The notes under the pieces were generated by a model that was given only the letters and a program-made list of their open reading frames with translations, was not told where the DNA came from and made no database searches. From positions 1,333,631 through 1,397,630 of the forward strand of contig SIJG01000003.1 in NCBI GenBank assembly GCA_023374025.1: a DNA stretch of 64,000 nt, written 5' to 3'. Positions 1 to 8,858 of the stretch are shown here, piece by piece. Positions within the stretch are counted from its first letter, which is position 1. The number at the start of each line of letters is the position of its first letter. Both the position numbers and the translations under genes were made by a program. This stretch comes from Heterodera schachtii. Lineage: Eukaryota; Nematoda; Chromadorea; Rhabditida; Heteroderidae.

Positions 1-1885
1 TTTTCATAGAGATTTTTTGGGATTTATCCGGTTTCCAGAAAAACGGATGTCTCTTTTTTGAGAAATTTTTTCCCGATCAAACTACTCGAGCACGAGCCTG
101 ATGGCGGTGCGCATTCGACATTTTATTTCATAGAGATTTTTGGGATTTATCCGGTTTCCAGAAAAACGGATATCTCTTTTTTTGAGAAATTTTTTCCCGA
201 TCAAACTACTCGAGCACGAGCCTGATGGCGGTGCGCATTCGACATTTTATTTCATAGAGATTTTTTGGGATTTATCCGGTTTCCAGAAAAACGGATGTCT
301 CTTTTTTTGAGAAATTTTTTCCCGATCAAACTACTCGAGCACGAGCCTGATGGCGGTGCGCATTCGACATTTTATTTCATAGAGATTTTTTGGGATTTAT
401 CCGGTTTCCAGAAAAACGGATGTCTCTTTTTTTGAGAAATTTTTTCCCGATCAAACTACTCGAGCACGAGCCTGATGGCGGTGCGCATTCGACATTTTAT
501 TTCATAGAGATTTTTGGGATTTATCCGGTTTCCAGAAAAACGGTTATCTCTTTTTTTGAGAAATTTTTTCCCGATCAAACTACTCGAGCACGAGCCTGAT
601 GGCGGTGCGCATTCGACATTTTATTTCATAGAGAATTTTTGGGATTTATCGCGGTTTCCAGAAAAACGGTTATCTCTTTTTTTGAGAAATTTTTTCCCGA
701 TCAAACTACTCGAGCACGAGCCTGATGGCGGTGCGCAATCGACATTTTATTTCTTAGAGAATTTTTGGGATTTATGCGGTTTCCAGAAAAACGGATGTCT
801 CTTTTTTTGAGAAATTTTTTCCCGATCAAACTACTCGAGCACGAGCCTGATGGCGGTGCGCAATCGACATTTTATTTCTTTGAGAATTTTTTGGGATTTG
901 TGCGGTTTCCAGAAAAACGGATGTCTCTTTTTTTGAGAAATTTTTTCCCGATCAAACTACTCGAGCACGAGCCTGATGGCGGTGCGCATTCGACATTTTA
1001 TTTCATAGAGATTTTTTGGGATTTATCCGGCTTCCAGAAAAACGGATGATCTCTTTTTTTGAGAAATTTTTTCCCGATCAAACTACTCGAGCACGAGCCT
1101 GATGGCGGTGCGCATTCGACATTTTATTTCATAGAGATTTTTTGGGATTTATCCGGTTTCCAGAAAAACGGATGTCTCTTTTTTTGAGAAATTTTTTCCC
1201 GATCAAACTACTCGAGCACGAGCCTGATGGCGGTGCGCATTCGAAATTTTATTTCATAGAGATTTTTTGGGATTTATCCGGTTTCCAGAAAAACGGATGT
1301 CTCTTTTTTTGAGAAATTTTTTCCCGATCAAACTACTCGAGCACGAGCCTGATGGCGGTGCGCATTCGACATTTTATTTCATAGAGAATTTTTGGGATTT
1401 ATGCGGTTTCTAGAAAAACGGTTATCTCTTTTTTTGAGAAATTTTTTCCCGATCAAACTACTCGAGCACGAGCCTGATGGCGGTGCGCATTCGACATTTT
1501 ATTTCATAGAGATTTTTTGGGTTTAATGCGGTTTCCAGAAAACGGCTATCTCTTTTTTTGAGAAATTTTATACGCTACAAAAGCGCTTGAGCACGAGCCT
1601 GATGGCGGTGCGCATTCGACATTTTATTTCATAGAGATTTTTTGGGATTTATCCGGTTTCCAGAAAAACGGATGTCTCTTTTTTTGAGAAATTTTTTCCC
1701 GATCAAACTACTCGAGCACGAGCCTGATGGCGGTGCGCATTCGACATTTTATTTCATAGAGATTTTTTGGGATTTATCCGGTTTCCAGAAAAACGGATGT
1801 CTCTTTTTTTGAGAAATTTTTTCCCGATCAAACTACTCGAGCACGAGCCTGATGGCGGTGCGCAATCGACATTTTATTTCTTTGA
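1..1885. repeat. Tandem array, ~125-bp unit, about 15 copies
   Basis: A unit of about 124-126 bp is repeated head to tail from the first base of the window to about 1885. Each unit has an AT-rich half, a segment with FFPIKLLEHEPDGGA-like translation, and the landmark CTCGAGCACGAGCCTGATGG, which I count 15 times. Copies differ by single bases (ATCCGG versus ATGCGG, a one-base change in the T run) and one copy near 1560-1600 is divergent. The array probably extends beyond the left edge. Short open frames here come from the repeat, not from genes, because unit length is usually not a multiple of three. Confidence 0.97.
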
Positions 1886-2184
1886 GATTCACAAAAAATC
1901 CCGAAACGAGTAAAAAAAAACATTGTAAAAGGCACCCTATAAGCTTCAAATAGCTTAAAACTCGTTTTTCGTGATTGTGACGACGCAACAAATGCCCAAA
2001 ATCTTTGGCATTTTGCCTAAAAATCACATCCCTAATGAGCACAAATTTGATAAGTCATTTTTGTAAATTCTGACAATTTATCAGAAAATGGAAAAAAATA
2101 TCAATCAGAATTTTCTTAAAAACCTCTAATTATCTTTTCAAAAAATTTTTTGGTATTGCAATTTTTAAATATTGCAGGCTTACA
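1886..2184. other. AT-rich stretch, no gene seen
   Basis: Unique AT-rich sequence between the tandem array and the foldback element. I see no exon that would supply the missing N-terminus of the downstream chemoreceptor. Confidence 0.5.
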
Positions 2185-2740
2185 AGGGAACCTCACGAAC
2201 TGTTAGTCAAAAAGTGGGTATAAATTTGGTATCATTGGATAGAGCAGGGTCGACTTCTATTTGAATTTTTAATATTAGCGGTGTTAGACGAAAAATAAAA
2301 AAGTTATGGGGCCTCAAAAACCGAAATTTTGGTTGTGTTTTCACTTAAAATTGGTGGCTCAGTTTGTTAAATTTGCATTTTTGGAGCGCTCGGGTTCGAA
2401 TCCAACATAAAAAATAATATATTTTATTAATGTATAATATAACTAAATAATTTAAAAGCGCATTTTTAGACAAAAAAAATGTATAATAATTTTTATTTAG
2501 TGAAAATAAGCTAAAATAATAATAAAAGTAAAGTTTGGAAATTAATAGAAAGTTAACAAAGCTGGAAATAGGCCCTTACAAATTAGGCCTAAATTTCGGT
2601 TTTTGAGTTCACGTAACTTTTTTATTTTTAGTTACACACCGCTAATATTAAAAAATTCACAATAAAAGTCGACTTTGCTCTACCCAATGGTACCAAATTT
2701 ATACCCACTTTTTAATTCGCGAGGTTCCGTTGATAGAGCT
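2185..2740. mobile_element. Foldback (MITE-like) element with ~150-bp inverted arms
   Basis: The left arm, starting GGAACCTCACGAAC at about 2187, is repeated in inverted orientation ending GCGAGGTTCC at about 2739. Both arms share GTGGGTATAAATTTGGTA, a TTGGATAGAGC-like stretch, TTAATATTAGCGGTGT and CAAAAACCGAAATTT. The spacer is AT-rich and has no coding frame. I could not define a target duplication. It lies just upstream of the surviving Srt exons and may have replaced or interrupted the 5' part of that gene. Confidence 0.8.
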
Positions 2741-4882
2741 ATCGAATCATAACCATAATGGTTAATTAGTTGCTTTTAAGAAAAGTTTTTAATTATTTTC
2801 TTATTTCTTGGCACGAAAACTAATTGAAACCATGCCAATGTCTCAGAAGAGAAGCAATAATATTGAAAAATTTATCAAAATTTAATTGTTTATACCAATT
2901 TTCAATTAGTTCATGTTTTACATTGCCGTCATCGACATGCTTTGCTTGCTTATAAATGCCATCACAACTGGCATTTTGGCCATTTTGGGAGCGGTTTTTT
3001 GTTCTTTTCCACGCTTTATTTATTTTGTTGGCGCATTTGGTTTAGGTAATAAATTAATTTTTTTGAAGGAAAAAAGTTTGAATTTATTTTATATTTACTT
3101 TTTTGCAATTTTTTGGTTAAATGGGAAAAATCTTGAACAGAAACTTCTAAATAATGCTTTTTTATTCGCTGGAAGAACTTTTCACGCTTTAATTATTTTT
3201 TGATGTACATTGTGATAATTAAAATTAGTTTAAATTTATTGTTAAATAAAATTTATTTAAATTACAAAAAAGGGTTGTGGGCCTGTGAATCAATGGCTGA
3301 GATTTGTTTGGCGGTTAATCGTTGCATGGAAATTGCTTCTCCTAAAATGGCACGTTTTCTATTCGAAGGCAAACGCATTTTCATCTGGATGGTTAGTTTA
3401 AATATTACTAGAGACCGGACAAGAGGGTCGGTCGAACGAAAAAAACCAAAACCGAAAAGCTCCGTTACTTTTTAGGAGGCGACCTTTCAATAATTATTTT
3501 TTTAACACAGTTTCATCTTATTTCTTTAGGATCTTGAGGAATATGATTTTGTTCTAAAAAATCAGATGTTTCTTTCATTGATTTTTTATCTACAAACATA
3601 TCATAAAAAAAAGATAAACCGAAAATCGAAAAAAACGGACCGGTTCGATCTCTAATGAATTCAACAACGGGCATTTTTTAAAAGCTTGGCAAATGCCCAT
3701 GTTTTAAGGGCCTTATCGCAACGCTGGAAGAAACAGGGATTGGTACTTTCCTATTGAAGGCACACCCGAATTAAAAATAAAATTTCTGGGCTCGTATTTA
3801 TGTGTGAGTTTTCTTTGGTGCGAGGACTATGTATAAGCGAAGTAACGTTGATGCTTTGAGGAAATTTTGACAGAAATCGTTGCTTTTATGCCTCCAAAAT
3901 AAGGCTATTAAAATTGTGCGCTCTTTGTTGCGTTTTTTTAATGGGTGTGCCTTCAAAACAGGAAAGTACCCAGGGATTTATGTATACCTGTTTTTCGAAC
4001 ACTGACTGCATATCGCTACTTGCCTAAAGATTAAATTCTAAAAACAAATCTTACGACTAATGACTGGACAATTTTTGCCTGACATAAAATAAATACTTAA
4101 ATGTAAATTTAAAAATTTTTGCTCAACACTATGTATGTAAAAATCAGAAAGAAAAGACTTAATAATTGAAAAGAAATATTTTATTTTATGGGATTTGAAA
4201 TATATTGAAAACAACAAATTTAAATTTCCTTATTTTTGTTTTTTCAGTTGTTTCCTGCTGCGTATGGCCTGTATTTGTCCATCTTCACCAGGTCGCCATG
4301 TTTCAGTAGCATTTACATCGCTTGGTTCTCTAACCCGCACATTGGTTATATCAGTGGCTCCGATGAAAATGTAAAAAAATACGATAACTTTTACGACTAT
4401 TTGCTTCATAATGACATTTATTAACTGGATGCTAGGTCATCTGATTTATTTTTTATTAAATTTAATTTAATTACTTTTTTTTTCATTTGATAGCTTTAAA
4501 TTTTCTTTATTATTTTTCAAAATTTATTAATTTAAAAAAAATGCAAACTTTTAGCTGGTCACAGCTCATTTTTGAATCTAGATAACTTATTGAATTTTGC
4601 TGACTGTGATACGAAGAATTAAATTCTGTTGGTTTGAGCAAGGTTTTCAAAATTAACTATTATTTTGTAAAAAGAATGTTCTTGAACACAATAAAACTCC
4701 AAATTAGCAGAATTCAAAAGTTCCATTATTTGAAAAAATCTTTGAAATTTTACTTTATTATTTAAGAAGTTAATTTAATCCCGATTTATCGGTTGTTTTC
4801 TCCTTCTAAATATATAATACCTTATTAGTAAACATTTACAGTACCGAAATCCCTGGCACACTGTACACAACATATTTGTGAT

Positions 4883-4892
4883 GATCGTACTC
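4883..4892. repeat. Target-site duplication, left copy (GATCGTACTC)
   Basis: A 10-bp sequence ending at the left end of the inserted element. An identical copy follows the right end at 6250-6259. The reading frame of the host exon enters through this copy (codons ...ATC GTA CTC). Confidence 0.9.
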
Positions 4893-5133
4893 GCCTCCCC
4901 TCGATTCGTCAACTCAACGATTCGTCAACTCGACGATTCGTCAACTCAGCCAAAATGTGACGATTCGTCAATTCATCCAAAATTTACTTCAAAAAGCAAT
5001 TTCTGTAGCTTTTCATGGCGCGTAAAATAATTTTAACACCCATTTAAAGTGATTCGAACCCGAATTCGAATTCGGCAACGATTTATAATGCATAAAATTA
5101 ATTTAAAAAATAATATGTACTATGTAATTTATT

Positions 5134-5630
5134 TTGTTTTTGACATTTAAATGCTTTAACATGCGACTCGTAGACACTTCTTACATTCAATCAATTTCAA
5201 TGTCGTTTCTCAGTTTTAGCAAATCAGTGAAATCTATTCGTAAACAATTGAACAACAAACGACGAAAAGCACCAAAGCAGTTCGGAGAGCTGTATGCTGA
5301 TTATGACGACAGCAACATTTTTCCTACCCAACGCGAGGACGCAGATTAGTTGAACAAGACGATGACACCGCATCGGATAAAGTGATGAGGACCAAATTTC
5401 AGCGCGGAACAACGGCGAGGGGTCATTGCATTGGCATCAAGGTCGGTGATTAAGTTTTGGATGAAAATTTTTTGATTTTTTGCAGGGTTCCGTTTCACTC
5501 GCATCAGAGGGCGGTGGTTCCGCTCGCGGATCCCGTCCCAGCCAAAGTGATGCCGGACCAAGACTCGGACTCGACTATCTGTTGGAGGCATACGAAAGCC
5601 GTTGGCAGGACCAAAGGCCGTTCAATTTCT
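5134..5630 (+). pseudogene. Captured gene fragment inside the Mutator-like element
   Basis: An open frame from 5134 gives a basic-then-acidic stretch (RKQLNNKRRKAPKQFGE, DYDDSNIFPTQR). One base out of frame, it continues as RLVEQDDDTASDKVMRTKF to 5441. A 44-bp GT-AG intron-like gap (5442-5485) then leads in phase to a second exon-like stretch with GSVSLASEGGGSARGSRPSQ and LDYLLEAYESRWQDQRPFNF, ending at a stop near 5630. The codon texture and a retained intron suggest a host gene fragment picked up by the transposon. I do not recognise the source. The one-base shift near 5340 means it is probably not translated as a whole. Confidence 0.5.
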
Positions 5631-5718
5631 GATTCGAACACCGACACGCGGTAAAAAGAATCAAACAATGGTCGGATTGCTTAACAATGCTTCGGTTTAT
5701 TTAGTAACCGATTAACTG

Positions 5719-5886
5719 ATGGATTTACGGCAACGCGATATGTCTTTTCCCTGGCGACAATTGCGGAAGACTCGAACTAAACGAAAAGTCAGTGACCCAA
5801 AAGGAAACCGGACTGCAGAGACGGAAGAACGAACCAATATCCAATTGATAAGAATTTTTTCATTCATTACTCATAATACCGGTTAA
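5719..5886 (+). CDS. Short basic ORF in the transposon, hypothetical
   Basis: From ATG at 5719 a ~55-codon frame reads MDLRQRDMSFPWRQLRKTR, then a KRK-rich and acidic tail (SDPKGNRTAETEERT). Its base composition is unlike the AT-rich flanks and like the captured segment just upstream. It may be another captured exon piece. No family is recognised and expression is unproven. Confidence 0.25.
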   Translation: MDLRQRDMSFPWRQLRKTRTKRKVSDPKGNRTAETEERTNIQLIRIFSFITHNTG

Positions 5887-6249
5887 ATTTGTTTACTCTA
5901 ATCTCGCGAGGATCACCATATTGATTCGTTTTGTTGTTTTGATTTTTGTTTAGTAAAATTAGTTTTATGCAAGTTTCTGAATAAATTTTTGTTCAGAAGG
6001 GTCGTGATTTTATGTATTCTCGGTTCTAAATTAGTCTAATTAGTGTTATAATTGATTTTGTTAAGCGCCATGAAAAGCTATGGAAACTGCTTTTTGAAAT
6101 AATTTTTTGACTGAGTTGACGAATCGTCGCATTTTGGCTGAGTTGACGAATCGTCGAGTTGACGAATCGTTAAGTTGACGAATCGTTGACATTTGGCTGA
6201 GTTGACGAATCGTCGCATTTTGGCTGAGTTGACGAATCGTTGGCGCGCC

Positions 6250-6259
6250 GATCGTACTC
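6250..6259. repeat. Target-site duplication, right copy (GATCGTACTC)
   Basis: Identical to 4883-4892. The chemoreceptor exon resumes immediately after it with ACT GGC ATT TAC, continuing the frame that stopped at 4892, so one copy is the original exon sequence and the other was made on insertion. Confidence 0.9.
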
Positions 6260-6888
6260 ACTGGCATTTACTCGGTATTCGCGATGATTCTGTTCTTTAA
6301 AATGCAACAATTTAAAACAAATCAAACTGGCAGTACAGCATCAGTTTCACAGAAAAATGTCAAAATCAATCTCTGGGTATAGTAGGGATACAGTACCTTC
6401 TTTTTAAAAGTTACTGTATAATGTTCAAAATTAATTTCTTTTTTGTGAGTCATTTCAACCCCAATTTTTGTTCAGATTTTCATCCAAATGATTCTGATCA
6501 GTGCAACAAATGCAACTGCTGCAGCAATTTATGTGTATATGAATTTTGTATCAATTAGTGACTTTTTGATCATTCTTGGCCATTTTTGTTGGATTTTGGC
6601 TCATGGTAAATTTAATCAGTAATTAAATTTCGCTAATGCACAAAAAAAAACAACTTAATAGGCATCCCACCGATTATCTATTTGGTGTCCAACAAAACTG
6701 TTCGTCATGATGTGTACAGCATGTTTGTTCGTGGACTTGCTATGGTATTCCCATGTATTACCGTACCAACTCAACTCTATGGGCCAGCAGCAGGCGCGGT
6801 CATTCGCGTTGTGCCAATCTCTAAAAACCGTTCCCTATTGATGAGGAATAAACCGGCACATCATAAAAATTTACTAAATTTCAAATAA

Positions 6889-8858
6889 ATTGCAAATACA
6901 AGAAATTTAAAAAATATATTTTCATTTTCGATATTGAAGATTTGTCCCCATTTTCTGTTACTTCTGTATAATTTATAGGATAAGTACTTTTTTATATTTT
7001 TGTAATTATACTATCATTTAATATTTCATAAACACTAATATAATATAATAGATGAAATAAAGCTCAACCCTTTGGCTTAAATGGCAAACAAAAAAAATTA
7101 ATTAGGTATATGAAAGTTAGAGCCAAAATTATAATCAAAATTAAACAGAATAACAGAAATATGTGCATTTTTCCGGGATTATATTCCCAAATATGAATTT
7201 ATATTATATTTTTTCAAATCTATCCAAATTATTAGTTTTAGTCCATTAAAAGCTTTTTTATTCACATGGAAAAATCACAATTCTATTGAATTTTCGGAAA
7301 AAATCTCCAATCAATTTATTAAAAATAATGATGATTTTTCTTCACTACTGATCACTTTTATTTAAAAGAAAAATTTTTTCAATTAAATAATTTAAATTTT
7401 AAAAAAAGGAAAAAACTTACTTTTCAGGAAATAAGTGAAATTCCTGAAATGAGTGAATATAAAATGTCAAAATGATGAAATTTTTTATATAAAAGAAAAA
7501 AAAATCATTAATTATACTTTTTCTACTCAACTGTTGAATAATTCAAATTCATTTTGTATTTAAAATTCTAGTAAGTATATTCATCTAAAAAATATGTCCC
7601 CTGAATTAAATTTTGTATAAACAAATTACATCCCGTGTAAAATGTTTCTACGAATTTAAAAAAAAGAAAAATTTCCTCTTGCGCCGGAAAAATGTGTTGT
7701 TCTTATAAATTGGCAATAAATATTAGCTAATTTATCGAATTTGATGACGGAAATTAGGTAATTTTTAGTTTAAGAATTATTTATTTAATGAAGAAAATGG
7801 GAAATTTATTATAGACTTGAAAAGTAAAATTTAATCATTTTCGGTTATTATTAAAGAAAAATAAATAACATTCAAAAATAATTTGAAGAAATGTATTACA
7901 ATTATTTTATTTCTTTTAATTTTAATTTCCATAATTCATACAAAAAAAAAGAATTCAATTTCATTATTCATTCCCATATGTAATTGTTCAGTCGTCTCCT
8001 CTAAATTCATCGTCTCTCCATTTTTATTATATTTCTTCCGCCGTTTCCCAATTTACTTCTAATAAATATTCGTCTCAATTTTTGACAACACCTGGATAAC
8101 ACACCATATTTGGCCCATCCCGAATTCCCCCTTTCCATAAACTGTCGTATTCCCGTAGACCCCGAGCATTCCCCTCATTTGTTAGTACTTTTGAAATGAG
8201 TAAACTTATAATGGAAGGGGAAAAATAGAAAAAAATAAAAATTTATTAATTAGATTAGAAAATTAAAAAAATTATTATTTTTCTACTCCAATTTGATTTT
8301 TGGCATTAAAACTTTAAATATTTTCGCATTTTGTGGAAGTGAATTCTTTTTTTCAAGAAGTCATCCTTAATGCTATTTTTGAGCCCCTTTCTTCATAGCA
8401 TATGCTTTTTCTTAAAATTGCTATAGAATTGCAAAATTTTCGAAGATTAACGGTTTTGTAAAACTCTTAAAAATGGCCAAAGACCGCAAAATTTACTTTC
8501 TAACGGAAACCGATCCGACGGTTTTGTTGGTCTTCTCTTAAAAAATGTGCCCCTAAAGATAGGCTCAATGCTCAAGAATGGTCAATTTTCGACGTTTCAA
8601 AATTATTTTGTTTTGGTGGAAAAAGTCAAATATTATTTCAAAAAATGGAAAAAAACAAGTTATGTAAAAATCGAATATTCGCTAAAAAAAATAAATATTT
8701 CGGCAAAGTTCGAGAAATTACAAAGATAAAAGAAATAAACAGATTTACTAGGCTTTTTTCTCTGCATAGTGAAATCGACACCCAAATATGATTGGATAAA
8801 ATTATTTTTGACCGACGCTTTTTCTTTAAAATTGCTATAGAAAATAATTTTTCGAAAG
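6889..8858. other. Mostly gene-free AT-rich interval
   Basis: Very AT-rich. It holds the orphan signal-peptide exon at 7064-7168 with its conserved upstream flank (7169-7390). A less AT-rich stretch at about 8090-8220 is not open over a convincing length. Otherwise I see no gene. Confidence 0.5.
7064..7168 (-). pseudogene. Orphan 5' exon of the secreted helix-turn-helix family
   Basis: ATG at 7168 begins MHIFLLFCLILIIILALTF, a clear hydrophobic signal-peptide-like start, and runs 34 codons to a stop. The upstream flank (7169-7390) and the start region match, in opposite orientation, 24900-25140 and 37075-37300, where the same leader stands in front of degenerate helix-turn-helix modules. No helix-turn-helix part follows here, so it is a promoter-plus-leader fragment of that family. 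Confidence 0.55.

Larger units (their letters stand above)
4893..6249. mobile_element. Mutator-like non-autonomous element (Pack-MULE type)
   Basis: A 1357-bp insert flanked by a perfect 10-bp target duplication, which is in the 9-11 bp range typical of Mutator-like elements. The ends are inverted repeats of roughly 130-190 bp built from several copies of ACGATTCGTCAACTC separated by AGCCAAAATG-like spacers. A further arm segment near 5000-5025 (AGCTTTTCATGGCGC) is repeated inverted at 6065-6080. The outermost ~8 bases match imperfectly. There is no transposase, so movement would need one supplied elsewhere. The centre (about 5130-5880) is clearly richer in G+C than the flanks and looks like captured coding sequence. 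Confidence 0.87.
2910..6888 (+). pseudogene. Srt-type serpentine chemoreceptor, 5'-truncated and disrupted by a transposon
   Basis: Remnant of a nematode seven-transmembrane receptor of the Srt class (chemosensory GPCR at the plasma membrane of sensory neurons). Surviving exons: 2910-3045, 3273-3391, 4248-4370, 4842-4892 joined across the insertion to 6260-6376, 6476-6605, 6662-6888. All have GT/AG borders and matching phases, and without the insert they give 301 codons including the stop. Family-like stretches are FYIAVIDMLCLLINA (a membrane helix), LAVNRCMEIASPKMARFLF, IYIAWFSNPHIGYI, YVYMNF and GIPPIIYLVSNKTVR near the C-terminus. There is no exon for the N-terminus and first helix, and a 1357-bp Mutator-like element sits in the fourth surviving exon with a 10-bp duplication. 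Host gene identity rests on family knowledge; the breakage is seen directly. Confidence 0.88.

Noticed and set aside
390..1049. Repeated ORFs with FFPIKLLEHEPDGGA motifs
   Set aside because: Products of the 125-bp tandem repeat; the unit length is generally not a multiple of three and frames switch between copies.
1..1885. CRISPR array
   Set aside because: Units are contiguous with no unique spacers, and the genome is eukaryotic.
6061..6267. 68-codon ORF with TIRQLSQ repeats
   Set aside because: It is the repeated arm of the Mutator-like element and runs past its end into the host exon on the wrong strand.
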